64,000 nucleotides of DNA from JAXMCI01 sp046349435. GTDB lineage: Bacteria > Pseudomonadota > Alphaproteobacteria > Dongiales > Dongiaceae. The DNA lies in assembly GCA_046349435.1 (NCBI GenBank), contig JAXMCI010000027.1, positions 1-64,000 of the forward strand, written 5' to 3'. Position numbers and translations under genes: made by a program. Below the pieces are notes generated by a model that saw nothing but the letters and a program-made list of their open reading frames with translations, was not told the origin of the DNA and made no database searches. This document shows positions 42,171-51,527 of this stretch, piece after piece (the stretch's first letter is position 1; every line of letters begins with the position of its first letter).

Positions 42171-42979
42171 GCGATGCCGGCGAGCCCGGCTGGCTGCTGG
42201 CGCACGAGCCGGCGCTGCGGCTCGGTGGCTTCCTCGGCGTGCTGGCGTTGATGGCGGCCTGGGAGGCGCTGGCGCCGCGCCGGCCGCGCAGCCAGAGCCG
42301 GCTGAGGCGCTGGCCGGGCAATCTCGGCGTGGTGGCGATCGGCACCCTGCTGCTGCGGCTGGCCGTGCCGCTGGGCGCCGTCGGCATGGCGGCCGTCGCC
42401 GCGCGGCACGGCTGGGGGCTGCTCAGCGCGCTGGCGCTGCCGGGCTGGGCCGCGCTGCTGCTCACCGTCGTGCTGCTCGACCTCGCCATCTACCTGCAGC
42501 ACCGCGTCTTCCATGCCGCGCCGCTGCTCTGGCGCCTGCACCGCATGCATCATGCCGACCTCGACCTCGACGTCACCAGCGGGGTGCGGTTCCACCCGGT
42601 CGAGCTCCTGCTCTCGATGCTGATCAAGCTGGCCCTCGTCGCGGCGCTCGGCGCCCCGGCCGCCGGGGTGCTGCTGTTCGAGGTCATCCTCAACGCCAGC
42701 TCGATGTTCAACCACGCCAACCTCCGGCTGCCGGCGCCGCTCGACGCGGCCCTGCGCACGCTGCTGGTGACCCCCGACATGCACCGGGTCCACCACTCCG
42801 TGCTGCGGGCCGAGACCGACAGCAATTTCGGCTTCTGCCTCAGCGGGTGGGACCGGCTGCTCGGCACCTACCGGGCGGCGCCGGAGGCCGGCCAGCTCGG
42901 CATGACCATCGGCCTGCCGCAGTTCCGCGAGCCCGCCGAGCTCAGGCTCGACCGCATGCTGCTGCAGCCGCTCGCCTGA
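42167..42979 (+). CDS. Sterol desaturase / fatty acid hydroxylase family membrane enzyme
   Basis: This 270-aa protein has about four to five membrane helices and the di-iron histidine boxes of the family: HRVFH (HxxxH), HRMHH (HxxHH), a later HANL and HRVHHS (HxxHH). Members hydroxylate or desaturate lipids (sterol, carotenoid, fatty acid). The lipid here is not indicated. It overlaps the epimerase gene by 4 bases (ATGA), which links lipid and sugar functions in one transcript. Confidence 0.88.
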   Translation: MSDAGEPGWLLAHEPALRLGGFLGVLALMAAWEALAPRRPRSQSRLRRWPGNLGVVAIGTLLLRLAVPLGAVGMAAVAARHGWGLLSALALPGWAALLLTVVLLDLAIYLQHRVFHAAPLLWRLHRMHHADLDLDVTSGVRFHPVELLLSMLIKLALVAALGAPAAGVLLFEVILNASSMFNHANLRLPAPLDAALRTLLVTPDMHRVHHSVLRAETDSNFGFCLSGWDRLLGTYRAAPEAGQLGMTIGLPQFREPAELRLDRMLLQPLA

Positions 42980-43094
42980 GCCCGGAGCGGGCGGGCAAGA
43001 GGGCCCTTGCGGCCGGCGGAGCGATCGACCCATCATGGCGCCCGCCGCGGCGGCCGAGGGCCCGCGGGGCAGGCGAGGGAGGACAGAGGCAGCG

Positions 43095-45119
43095 ATGCGG
43101 CACATGCTGGGGATCGACGTCGGGGGAACCTTCACCGACTTCGTCGCCTACGACCGCGAGACCAGCGCGATCCGGGTCTGGAAGGAGCTCTCGGTGCCGG
43201 CCGATCCGGTGGCCGGGATCCTCGGCGGGCTGGAGCGCCATCGCGGCCGCGACGACATCGCCAACATCCGCCTCGGCACCACCATCGCCACCAACGCGGT
43301 GCTGGAGCGCAAGGGCGCGGTGGTCGCCTATGTCACGACGCGCGGCTTCCGCGACGTGCCGTTCATCCAGCGCGGCAACCGCAAGTACCACTACGACATG
43401 AGCTGGGTGAAGCCCAAGCCGCTGGTCGAGCGCTGGCACTGCTTCGAGGTCGGCGAGCGGATCGACGCCCATGGCCGGGTGCTGCAGCCGCTCGACGAGG
43501 CGGAGGTGGCGGAAGTCGCCCGCCGCATCGCCGCGGCGCCCGAGATCGAGGCGGTCGCCGTCTGCCTGCTCTTCTCCTACCTCAACCCGGCGCACGAGCT
43601 GCGCGCCCGGGAGATCCTCGCCGCGGCGCTGCCCGACCGGCCGATCTCGATCTCCTACGAGGTGCTGCCGAAGTGGAAGGAGTACGAGCGCGCCTCGACC
43701 ACCATCGCCGACGCCTACCTGAAGCCGGTCGTCATGCGGCGGCTCTCGGCGATGCGCCAGCGGCTCGACGAAGGCGGCATCGCGGCGCCGACCGTGATCA
43801 TCAAGTCGAACGGCGGCGAGATGACGCTCGCCGCCGCCGCCGAGTCGCCGGTCAACATGATGGTCTCCGGCCCGACCGGCGGGGTGGTGGCGAGCCGCCA
43901 TGTCGCGGCGCTGGCCGGCATCGACCACCTCGTGACGCTCGACATGGGCGGCACCTCGACCGACGTCTCGACCGTGCTCGGCGGCAAGGAGAGCTTCACC
44001 ACCGCCTTCGAGATCGAGTGGGGGGTGCCGATCCAGATTCCGATGATCGACATCCGCACCATCGGCGCCGGCGGCGGCTCGATCGCCTGGATCGACAAGG
44101 GCGGCATGCTGCGGGTCGGCCCGCACAGCGCCGGGGCGGCGCCGGGCCCGGCCTGCTACGGCCGCGGCGGCGAGAACGCCACCGTGACCGACGCCAACGT
44201 CGTGCTCGGCCGCATCGACCCGGAGAACTTCCTCGGCGGCCGCATGCGGCTCGACGGGGCGGCGGCGGAGCGGGCGATCGCCAGGGTCGCCGCGCAGCTC
44301 GGGCAGGGCGTCGAGGCCACCGCCATGGCGATCGTGCGGATCGCCAACAACAACATGATCGGCGCGCTGCGCTCGGTGCTGATCGAGCGCGGCCTCGACC
44401 CGCGCGACTTCACGCTCTGCGCCTTCGGCGGCGCCGGCCCGCCCCATGCCAGCGAGCTGATCGCCGAGATGGGCATCCCGCGCGCCATCATCCCCAACCA
44501 TCCCGGCCAGTTCTCGGCCTATGGCTTCGTCATGACCGACGCCCGGGTCGACCGCCAGCGCACCACCCAGCTGACCAGCCGCAGCTTCGATCCGGAGAAG
44601 GGCGCCCGGGTGATGGAGACGCTGGTCGCCGAGGCGGTGGCCGAGCTCGGCGAGCAGGGTTATCGCGAGGGCATCGAGGTCTATCGCGCGCTGGAGATGC
44701 GCTATCTCGGGCAGAACTACGAGCTCGAGCTGCCGATCGGCGCGGATGCGCTCGGCGCCGACCGGGTGGCGCAGCTCTGGCGGGCCTTCCACGACGCGCA
44801 CGAGGCCCGCTTCGGCTTCAAGACGCCCGGCGAGATCATCGAGATCGTCACCTATTCGGTGACCGCGATCTCGCGCACCGCCAAGCCCGACCTGCCGCGG
44901 CTGGCCGCCGCCGACGGTCCGGCGGTGCCGACCGGCCGCCGTCGGGTGGGCTATCCCGCCGGCAGCTTCGAGGTGCCGGTCTACGACCGCGCCGCGCTGC
45001 GCGACGGCCACGTGATCGACGGGCCGGCGGTGGTCGAGGAGGCGGCCTCGGTCACCATCGTCAACCCCGGCCAGCGCCTCGCCGTCGACGCCTACGGCCA
45101 CCTCTTCATCCAGGCCTGA
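43095..45119 (+). CDS. hyuA: Hydantoinase/oxoprolinase family protein, A subunit (HyuA)
   Basis: This 674-aa protein is the ATP-binding half of the HyuA/HyuB (N-methylhydantoinase, acetone/acetophenone carboxylase) family. N-terminal GIDVGGTFTDFVAYD and central LDMGGTSTDVSTVLGGK are the ASKHA nucleotide motifs. GAGGGSIAWIDKGG and AFGGAGPPHASELIAEMG are the other conserved blocks. ATG 43095 gives MRHMLGIDVGG; earlier in-frame codons add an unlikely GC-rich leader. The enzyme couples ATP hydrolysis to opening or carboxylation of a substrate that is not identifiable here. The HyuB gene follows 11 bases later. Confidence 0.92.
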   Translation: MRHMLGIDVGGTFTDFVAYDRETSAIRVWKELSVPADPVAGILGGLERHRGRDDIANIRLGTTIATNAVLERKGAVVAYVTTRGFRDVPFIQRGNRKYHYDMSWVKPKPLVERWHCFEVGERIDAHGRVLQPLDEAEVAEVARRIAAAPEIEAVAVCLLFSYLNPAHELRAREILAAALPDRPISISYEVLPKWKEYERASTTIADAYLKPVVMRRLSAMRQRLDEGGIAAPTVIIKSNGGEMTLAAAAESPVNMMVSGPTGGVVASRHVAALAGIDHLVTLDMGGTSTDVSTVLGGKESFTTAFEIEWGVPIQIPMIDIRTIGAGGGSIAWIDKGGMLRVGPHSAGAAPGPACYGRGGENATVTDANVVLGRIDPENFLGGRMRLDGAAAERAIARVAAQLGQGVEATAMAIVRIANNNMIGALRSVLIERGLDPRDFTLCAFGGAGPPHASELIAEMGIPRAIIPNHPGQFSAYGFVMTDARVDRQRTTQLTSRSFDPEKGARVMETLVAEAVAELGEQGYREGIEVYRALEMRYLGQNYELELPIGADALGADRVAQLWRAFHDAHEARFGFKTPGEIIEIVTYSVTAISRTAKPDLPRLAAADGPAVPTGRRRVGYPAGSFEVPVYDRAALRDGHVIDGPAVVEEAASVTIVNPGQRLAVDAYGHLFIQA

Positions 45120-45130
45120 GGACCGGACCC

Positions 45131-47083
45131 ATGCGCTTCTCGGAAAACGGCTTCTACGTCGAGCGGTACGTCAAGTGCCGCAATTGCGGCCTGCTCGTCT
45201 ATGGCGAGGGGGTGCCCGGCACGCTGGCCGGCAAGCCGGCCCTGTTCTGCTCGGACTGGTGCCTGGAATGGGCCGACATGAAGGCGGCGGGAATCCCGAC
45301 CCGGCGGCTGCCGATCGTCCATCCCAAGCTGCCGGTGGAGGAGGCGGCGGGCCGCCGCGCGGTGCCGCGCGGCACCGCCGACATGGTGATGATGAACATC
45401 CTCGACTCCACCATGGTGTCGATCTGCCGCGAGATGGGCATCCTGCTGATGAAGACGTCCTACTCGACGATCTTCAACGAGGGGCTCGACTTCACCTGCG
45501 CGCTGGCCGACGCCAAGGGCGACATGATCGCCTGCGCGGAGTTCTGCCCGACGATGATCGGCGGCATGCCGCTGCTGATCAAGACCTGCGCCCAGGAGAT
45601 CCCCTTCGACACGCTGGTCGAGGGCGACGTCATCGTCCACAACGATCCCTATCGCGGCGGGCTGCACGTCCCCGAGCACACCTTCTTCAAGCCGTTCTTC
45701 GTCGATGGCGAGCTGCTCGGATTCGCCGTCTGCATCGGCCACATCGCCGAGATCGGCGGCAGCGTGCCGGGCGCCTTCTGCGGCGAGGCGACCGAGATCT
45801 TCCACGAGGGGCTGCGCGTGCCGCCGGTGAAGATCCAGAAGGCCGGCAAGGACGTCGAGGAGGTGTGGAAGCTGCTGCTCGCCAACGTGCGCACGCCGCG
45901 GCAGAACTACGGCGACCTCAGGGCGATGATCGGCGCCGTCAATCTCGGCGTCGACCGCATCGGCCAGATCGTCCGCAAGTACGGCAAGGCGACCTTCCAG
46001 CAGAACTGCGAGGATCTGATGGACTACGCCGAGCGCAGGATGCGCGCCGAGATCGCCGACTTCCCCGACGGAACCTATTCCTTCGAGGACGTCATCGAGA
46101 ACGACGGCATCGAGGACAAGCGCTTCACCGTCGCCATCGACATCCATGTCCAGGGCGACGAGATCGTCGCCGACTACGGCCGCAGCTCGCCGCAGGCCCG
46201 GGGCCCGATCAACGCCACGCTGGGGGTCGCCACCGGCGCCGTCTACAACGGCCTGCTGCACGTCACCGACCCGACCATCCCGAAGAACTCCGGCTGCTTC
46301 CGCCCGATCCGGGTGGTCTCGCCGCCGGGGCTGGTGACCAACGTCGACTATCCCGCGCCCCTGGTCGCCGGCAACACCGAGACCCATCCGCGGCTCGCCT
46401 GCATCGTGATCGGCGCCATGGCCGCCTGCGTGCCGGAGCGGGCGATGGCGTCGGAGAGCTGCACCGGCACCAACTTCGTCTTCGGCGGCCACCATCCCGA
46501 GCATGACGAGTACTTCGCCTGCTACGACATCATGTCGGGCGGCTGGGGCGGGCGGCACGGCAACGACGGCAACAACTGCGTCATCGCCATCAACGGCAAC
46601 TGCCGCTTCAACCCGACCGAGGTGTTCGAGACCCGCTTCCCGCTGCGCGTCGAGAATTGCGAGCTGATTGCCGATTCCGGCGGCGCCGGGCAGTGGCGCG
46701 GCGGGCTCGGCTATCGCCGCACCCTGCTGGTCACCGAGGTGCCGATCACCGGCAGCCAGTGCAGCGACCGCCACGTCGTCAAGCCCTGGGCGCTGTTCGG
46801 CGGCGAGCCCGGCGGCAATGGCGGCACCTTCATCCGCAAGGCCGGGATGGAGCGCTGGACCACGGTGAAGGAGCTCTACGGCAAGGTCTCGACCAGCAAG
46901 TACTCCAATGTCGAGTTCCGGCCTGGCGACCGCGTCCTGCTCATCACGCCCGGCGGCGGCGGCTACGGCGACCCGGCCGAGCGCGACCGCGCGGCGATCG
47001 AGGAGGATGTGCGCGCCGGGTTCGTCACGCCGGAGGCCGCCGCGCGCCTCTACGGCCGCGGCCGGCGCGAGGCGGCGGAGTAG
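45131..47083 (+). CDS. hyuB: Hydantoinase B/oxoprolinase family protein with N-terminal Cys4 module (HyuB)
   Basis: This 650-aa partner of HyuA has the typical HyuB core: NILDSTMVSICREMGI, IFNEGLDFTCALADA, NDPYRGGLHVPEHTFF, YGRSSPQARGPINATLG, then GGAGQWRGGLGYRR. Before that core, residues 16-44 form a C16-x2-C19 ... C40-x3-C44 module (VKCRNCGLLVYG and ALFCSDWCLEW). This is a probable zinc or iron-sulfur site not present in the plainest HyuB proteins. It lies 11 bases after hyuA; the IMPase-like gene starts 18 bases after it. Confidence 0.92.
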   Translation: MRFSENGFYVERYVKCRNCGLLVYGEGVPGTLAGKPALFCSDWCLEWADMKAAGIPTRRLPIVHPKLPVEEAAGRRAVPRGTADMVMMNILDSTMVSICREMGILLMKTSYSTIFNEGLDFTCALADAKGDMIACAEFCPTMIGGMPLLIKTCAQEIPFDTLVEGDVIVHNDPYRGGLHVPEHTFFKPFFVDGELLGFAVCIGHIAEIGGSVPGAFCGEATEIFHEGLRVPPVKIQKAGKDVEEVWKLLLANVRTPRQNYGDLRAMIGAVNLGVDRIGQIVRKYGKATFQQNCEDLMDYAERRMRAEIADFPDGTYSFEDVIENDGIEDKRFTVAIDIHVQGDEIVADYGRSSPQARGPINATLGVATGAVYNGLLHVTDPTIPKNSGCFRPIRVVSPPGLVTNVDYPAPLVAGNTETHPRLACIVIGAMAACVPERAMASESCTGTNFVFGGHHPEHDEYFACYDIMSGGWGGRHGNDGNNCVIAINGNCRFNPTEVFETRFPLRVENCELIADSGGAGQWRGGLGYRRTLLVTEVPITGSQCSDRHVVKPWALFGGEPGGNGGTFIRKAGMERWTTVKELYGKVSTSKYSNVEFRPGDRVLLITPGGGGYGDPAERDRAAIEEDVRAGFVTPEAAARLYGRGRREAAE

Positions 47084-47101
47084 GGCCGCGGAGGCCGCGC
47101 C

Positions 47102-47887
47102 GTGATCCATCGCCTGCTGGTCGCCATGGCGGTCGCCCGCGAGGCGGGCGGCCTCGCGGCGCGGCTGCGCGCCGCGCCGGAGCGGCTCGGGGTCGAGCTG
47201 AAGGGGCCGCAGGATTTCGTCACCGCCGCCGACCGCGCGGTCGAGCGGCTGATCGCCGAGCGGCTCGGCGCCGCCTTTCCCGATGACGGCTTCCTCGGCG
47301 AGGAGGGGGTCGGCGGCGGCGGCGGCGCGGCGGATCGGCTCTGGGTGGTCGACCCGATCGACGGCACCGCCAACTTCGTGCGCGGCCGGGCCGAATGGTG
47401 CGTGTCGATCGGGCTGGTGGCCGATGGCCGGCCGGCGCTCGGCGTCATCTATCACCCGGCGGCCGACCAGCTCTTCTCGGCCGGCCGCGGGCAGGGTGCC
47501 CGGCGCAACGGCGAGCCGATCCGGGTCAGTGGCGCCGTCTCGCTCGATGGCGCCACCGTCGGGCTCGACTACTCCTTCAGCGAGCCGCGCGAGGTCCATG
47601 CCGGGCACGTCGCCGCCGTGCTGGCGCGCGGCTGCGAGTATCGCCGCAACGGCTCGGCGGCGCTGTCCCTGGCCCATGTCGCCGACGGCCGGCTCGACGG
47701 CTTCGTCGAGCTCAGGCTGAAGCCCTGGGACGTGGTCGCCGGCATCGTGCTGGTCGAGGAGGCCGGCGGCTGGGCCAGCGACTTCCTGGCCGGGGACGGG
47801 CTGCAGCGCGGCAACCCGATGATCGCGGCGGCGCCCGGCGTGCGCGACGCGCTGCTGGCGGCCACCGGCCTCGAGCACTGGGGCTGA
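47102..47887 (+). CDS. Inositol-monophosphatase family phosphatase
   Basis: This 261-aa protein starts at GTG 47102. It has the Mg-site motifs of IMPase/FBPase-type enzymes: DFVTAADRAVE, GEEGVGGGGG (the Glu), WVVDPIDGTANF (DPIDGT) and LKPWDVVAG (WD). It removes phosphate from a small sugar, inositol or nucleoside phosphate. Its position between hyuB and an ABC ATPase gene, 4 bases before the latter, hints that the transporter handles a phosphorylated compound. Confidence 0.92.
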   Translation: MIHRLLVAMAVAREAGGLAARLRAAPERLGVELKGPQDFVTAADRAVERLIAERLGAAFPDDGFLGEEGVGGGGGAADRLWVVDPIDGTANFVRGRAEWCVSIGLVADGRPALGVIYHPAADQLFSAGRGQGARRNGEPIRVSGAVSLDGATVGLDYSFSEPREVHAGHVAAVLARGCEYRRNGSAALSLAHVADGRLDGFVELRLKPWDVVAGIVLVEEAGGWASDFLAGDGLQRGNPMIAAAPGVRDALLAATGLEHWG

Positions 47888-47891
47888 GGCC

Positions 47892-48989
47892 ATGGCCCAG
47901 GTCGAGCTGCGCGGCATCAACAAGGCCTTCGCCGGACGCCCGGTGGTGCGCGATCTCGATCTCACCCTGGAGCGCGGCGAGCTCGTCTCGCTGCTCGGAC
48001 CGTCGGGCTGCGGCAAGACCACGACGCTGCGCATGGTGGCGGGCTTCGAGATGCCCGATTCCGGCGCGGTCAGCATCGACGGGACCGACCTGCTGCAGGT
48101 GCCGCCGCACCGCCGCGGCATGGGCGTGGTGTTCCAGCACTACGCCCTGTTCCCCCATCTGACGGCGGCGCGCAACGTCGCCTTCGGCATGCGCATCGCC
48201 GGCCGCAGCGCCGCCGAGATCCGCCGCCGGGTGCCCGAGCTGCTGGGCCTGGTCGGCCTCGCCGAGGCGGCCGGCAAGTACCCGCGCGAGCTGAGCGGCG
48301 GCCAGCAGCAGCGCGTCGCGCTGGCCCGCGCGCTCGCCATCGAGCCGCGCATGCTGCTGCTCGACGAGCCGCTGAGCGCGCTCGACGCCGTCGTGCGGGT
48401 GGCGCTGCGCGACGAGATCCGCCGCATCCAGACCTCGCTCGGCATCACCACCCTCTATGTCACCCACGACCAGGAGGAGGCGCTCGCCATCTCCGACCGC
48501 ATCGTCGTCATGCGCGACGGCCGGATCGAGCAGGCCGGCACCGCCGAGCAGATCTATGCCGAGCCGGCCTCGCGCTTCGTCGCCGGCTTCATCGGCAAGA
48601 TGAACCAGATCGCCGGACGCATCGAGGATCCGGCCCGGGGCGCGGTGGCCTGCGGTCCGCACCGCCTCGCAGTGCCCCCGGCCGCGCTCGCCAGCCTGGC
48701 TCCCGGGGCGCCGGTGATCGTCCTGGTCCGGCCCGAGGCGGTCGCCATCGGGCCGCCGGGCGCGGACCGCGGCGCGAGCGGCAACCGGCTCGCCGCGCAG
48801 GTCGACGGCGTCAGCTTCCTCGGCTCGGTCCGCCGCGTCAGCCTTGAGGCGTCCGGCCAGCACCTGACCGCCGACGTGGCCGCCGTCGGCGGCGCCGCGC
48901 TGAAGCGCGGCGATCAGGTCACGCTCGGCTTTCCCGCCGAGGCCTGCCGTGTCATCGTTGACGAAGGCGGCGTGGCCGGCGGGGGCTGA
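47892..48989 (+). CDS. ABC transporter ATPase, polyamine/iron/organophosphate (PotA/AfuC-like) type
   Basis: This 365-aa protein has Walker A GPSGCGKTTTLR, the Q-loop (VVFQHYALFPHLTAARNV), the signature LSGGQQQRVALARALA, Walker B MLLLDEPLSALDAV and the H-loop TLYVTHDQEEALAISD. Residues ~240-365 are the TOBE-type regulatory domain usual in importers. Together with two permeases and the binding protein downstream it forms a complete importer of the PotABCD/AfuABC group. The start is ATG 47892, just after the IMPase gene. Confidence 0.95.
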   Translation: MAQVELRGINKAFAGRPVVRDLDLTLERGELVSLLGPSGCGKTTTLRMVAGFEMPDSGAVSIDGTDLLQVPPHRRGMGVVFQHYALFPHLTAARNVAFGMRIAGRSAAEIRRRVPELLGLVGLAEAAGKYPRELSGGQQQRVALARALAIEPRMLLLDEPLSALDAVVRVALRDEIRRIQTSLGITTLYVTHDQEEALAISDRIVVMRDGRIEQAGTAEQIYAEPASRFVAGFIGKMNQIAGRIEDPARGAVACGPHRLAVPPAALASLAPGAPVIVLVRPEAVAIGPPGADRGASGNRLAAQVDGVSFLGSVRRVSLEASGQHLTADVAAVGGAALKRGDQVTLGFPAEACRVIVDEGGVAGGG

Positions 48990-49008
48990 GCCGCGTCGGG
49001 GGGGGCAC

Positions 49009-49755
49009 ATGCATCTCACGGTGCTGGGGGCGGGGACCGCCCTGCCGGTCAGGGGCCGCAGCCCGGCCGGCTACCTGCTGCGGGCCGCCGGCGAGACCAT
49101 GCTGCTCGACCTCGGTCCCGGCACGCTGGCACGGATGGAAGCGGCCGGCGCCAGCTACCGCGACCTCCGGTGGGTGCTGGTCTCCCATCTCCATTCCGAT
49201 CACGTGCTCGATCTCGTGACGCTGCTGCAGGCCAGCGGCGCCACCCCCGGCTGGCGCCGCGAGGCGCCGCTGGAGCTGATCGGCTGCCGCGGCCTGGGTG
49301 CCTTCGTGCAGCGCGTCATCGACCTCTTCGACACCGCGCCCGAGGGCTTTCCGGTGGTGGTGACCGAGATGGCCGGCGAGCGCCGCGACTTCGGCGACTG
49401 GTCGCTGGAGACGACGCTGACCGGGCACACGCCCGACGCCATCGCCTTCCGGGTCGAGGCGGAGGGCCGGTCCTTCGTCTATTCCGGCGATGCGGTGGAG
49501 AGCGACGCCCTCGCCCGGCTCGCCCGCGGCGCCGACCTCTTCGTCTGCGAATGCTCGTTCCCGCGCGGCTGGCAGACCTGCGATCACTGCACCGCCGACG
49601 GTGCCGGGCGGATGGCGCAGCAGGCGGAGGCCCGCCGCCTGGCGCTCTCGCACCTCTATCCGCCGGCGATCGAGGCCGACGTCGCCGGGCAGGCCCGTGC
49701 CGCCTACGAGGGCGAGGTCATCGTCGCCGTCGACGGCACCGCGGTCGAGGTCTGA
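49009..49755 (+). CDS. Metallo-beta-lactamase-fold hydrolase (RNase Z/PhnP-like)
   Basis: This 248-aa protein starts at ATG 49009 (MHLTVLGAGTALPV). The metal motif is VSHLHSDHVLD (HxHxDH). Further ligands are H in TGHTPDAIAFRV, D in VYSGDAVESD and the last H in LALSHLYPPA. The opening with D-L-G-P-G-T and the long insertion are like RNase Z/PhnP-type enzymes that cleave phosphodiesters. It sits inside the ABC transporter unit between ATPase and permease genes, which is unusual. This supports an organophosphate substrate; a lactonase or other MBL activity cannot be excluded. Confidence 0.88.
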   Translation: MHLTVLGAGTALPVRGRSPAGYLLRAAGETMLLDLGPGTLARMEAAGASYRDLRWVLVSHLHSDHVLDLVTLLQASGATPGWRREAPLELIGCRGLGAFVQRVIDLFDTAPEGFPVVVTEMAGERRDFGDWSLETTLTGHTPDAIAFRVEAEGRSFVYSGDAVESDALARLARGADLFVCECSFPRGWQTCDHCTADGAGRMAQQAEARRLALSHLYPPAIEADVAGQARAAYEGEVIVAVDGTAVEV

Positions 49756-49769
49756 GGGAGGCGGGAGCG

Positions 49770-50633
49770 ATGCCTGCCGCGGCCCGGACCGCGCGGCGGC
49801 CGGCGCGGGCGCCGGCCTGGCTGGCGCTGGTGCCATTCTTCGCCTTCGCGCTCGCCTTCGAGGTGGCGCCGATCGCGGTGCTGGCGCGCTCCAGCCTGAC
49901 CACGGCGTCGGGGCTCGGGCTCGACAATTTCCGCCGGGCGCTGACCCCGGTCATGCTGACCGCCTTCGCCAACAGCCTGCAGCTCTCCTTCATCACCGCC
50001 GGCCTCGGCGTCGCGCTCGGCACCGTCGTGGCTTACGCCATCATCACCAGCCGCAGCGCTCTCGTCCGGCACGGGCTCACCGCGCTCGCCGAGGTGACCG
50101 CCAATTTCGGCGGCGCGCCGCTGGCCTTCGCCTTCATCATCACGCTGGGCTCGACCGGGGTGGTGACGCTGCTGCTGCAGTCGATCGGCATCGCCCTCTA
50201 CCCGGAATTCCGCGTCTACTCGGTGGCCGGGCTGGCGATCGCCTACGTCTATTTCCAGACGCCGCTGCTGGTCCTGCTGATCATCCCGGCGCTGCTCGGG
50301 CTGCAGCGCCAGTGGCGGGAGGCCGCGACCAGCCTCGGCGCCACCGGCCGGCAGTACTGGCTGCAGGTCGCGCTGCCGATCCTCGCCCCCTCGCTGCTCG
50401 GCAGCTTCCTGCTGCTGTTCGCCAACGCCTTCGGCGCCTATGCCACCGCCTGGACGCTGACCGGGCCCGACGTCAACCTGGTGACCGTGCAGATCGCCGC
50501 CCTGGTGCGCGGCGAGGTGCAGCTCGATCCCGGCCTCGCCGACGCGCTGGCGCTGCTCTCGCTCGCCGTCATGGGGGCCTGCGTCGCCGGCTACCAGTGG
50601 CTGTCGCGGCTGGTGCGGCAGAGGTCGGCATGA
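49770..50633 (+). CDS. ABC transporter permease (PotB/AfuB-like)
   Basis: This 287-aa protein has about six membrane helices (first at LALVPFFAFALAFEVAPIAV). The EAA loop lies in REAATSLGATGRQYWLQVAL. The ATG has GGGAGGCGGGAG upstream. It is one half of the membrane pore of the importer. It overlaps the second permease by ATGA. Confidence 0.92.
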   Translation: MPAAARTARRPARAPAWLALVPFFAFALAFEVAPIAVLARSSLTTASGLGLDNFRRALTPVMLTAFANSLQLSFITAGLGVALGTVVAYAIITSRSALVRHGLTALAEVTANFGGAPLAFAFIITLGSTGVVTLLLQSIGIALYPEFRVYSVAGLAIAYVYFQTPLLVLLIIPALLGLQRQWREAATSLGATGRQYWLQVALPILAPSLLGSFLLLFANAFGAYATAWTLTGPDVNLVTVQIAALVRGEVQLDPGLADALALLSLAVMGACVAGYQWLSRLVRQRSA

Positions 50634-51439
50634 AGGGCAGGCTCTCCTGGCGGCTGGCGGTGCTCGGCCTCTTCCTGCTCTTCATGGCGGTCCCGGTGGT
50701 CGCCACGGCGATGTTCTCCGTGGCGGTGCGCTGGGACCGCACCATCTGGCCGGAGGGGTTCACGCTCGCCTGGTGGGTGAAGGTGACCGGACGCACCGCC
50801 TTCCGCACCACGCTGATGAACTCGCTCGGCGTGGCGGCCGCGACGGTGGCCCTGTCGCTGCTGCTGATCCTGCCGACCGCCTACTGGGCACACCTCAGGG
50901 TGCGGCGGGCGAAGCCCTGGATCGAGCTGCTGGCGATCGTCCCGTTCGGCCTGCCGGGGGTGGTGCTGGCGCTGGGCCTGATCCGGGTCTATTCCGGCGT
51001 GCCGGTGCCGCTGGTCAACACGCCGAACATCCTGGTGGCGTCCTACATCGTGCTGACGCTGCCCTTCATGTACCGCGCCATCGCCAACGGGCTGGAGGCG
51101 ATCGACGCCCGGACCCTGACCGAGTCGGCGCAGAGCCTCGGCTGCACCGGCTGGCGGACGCTGCTGCTGGTCATCCTGCCGAACATCCTGCCGGGGGCGG
51201 TGAATGGCTGCCTGCTGGTCTTCTCGACGGTGTTCGCCGAGTTCACGCTCGCCAACCTGCTGACCGGGACGCGGCTCAAGACCTTCCCGATCTACCTGGT
51301 GGAGTTCACCCGCTTCGATGCGAGGCAGGCCAGCGCGCTGGCGGTGATCAGCTTCCTGTTCGCCTGGGCGATCTCGCTGGCGGTGCTGTGGGTGGCCGGA
51401 CGGAGCGGCCAGCCGAGGGAGACGATGGCCGCCCGCTAG
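50630..51439 (+). CDS. ABC transporter permease (PotC/AfuB-like)
   Basis: This 269-aa protein has six membrane helices (LGLFLLFMAVPVVATAMFSV first). The EAA loop is TESAQSLGCTGWRTLLLVIL (Glu-Ser-Ala, then Gly). It pairs with the upstream permease and couples to the ATPase. Its stop codon sits inside a perfect inverted repeat (51428-51447), and a second hairpin follows before the binding-protein gene. Confidence 0.92.
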   Translation: MKGRLSWRLAVLGLFLLFMAVPVVATAMFSVAVRWDRTIWPEGFTLAWWVKVTGRTAFRTTLMNSLGVAAATVALSLLLILPTAYWAHLRVRRAKPWIELLAIVPFGLPGVVLALGLIRVYSGVPVPLVNTPNILVASYIVLTLPFMYRAIANGLEAIDARTLTESAQSLGCTGWRTLLLVILPNILPGAVNGCLLVFSTVFAEFTLANLLTGTRLKTFPIYLVEFTRFDARQASALAVISFLFAWAISLAVLWVAGRSGQPRETMAAR

Positions 51440-51447
51440 CGGGCGGC
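51428..51447 (+). promoter_or_regulatory. Inverted repeat over the second permease stop codon
   Basis: GCCGCCCGC at 51428-51436 and GCGGGCGGC at 51439-51447 are perfect complements around TA. With a realistic 4-base loop the stem is 8 bp. Such hairpins at the end of permease genes often lower read-through or protect mRNA, making the following binding-protein message more abundant. Confidence 0.45.
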
Positions 51448-51484
51448 GGGAATGGCCGTGCCGGCCGACCGGGCCGGGCGCCAT

Positions 51485-51506
51485 CGGCCGCCGGAAGCGG
51501 CGGCCG
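51485..51506 (+). promoter_or_regulatory. 8-bp hairpin just upstream of the binding-protein gene
   Basis: CGGCCGCC (51485-51492) pairs with GGCGGCCG (51499-51506) around a 6-base loop, ending 8 bases before the AAGGAGG Shine-Dalgarno of the binding-protein gene. It probably protects or modulates that mRNA. Confidence 0.45.
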
Positions 51507-51527
51507 CTACGACAAGGAGGAACGCAG

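Noticed and set aside
43007..45130. Upstream extension of the hyuB frame through the whole of hyuA
   Set aside because: The extension is a shadow of hyuA; the real start is ATG 45131 with the Cys module right behind it.
45092..48121. Minus-strand open frame of about 1000 codons under hyuB, IMPase and the ABC ATPase
   Set aside because: It is antisense to three well-supported genes and has no family-like sequence or start signal.
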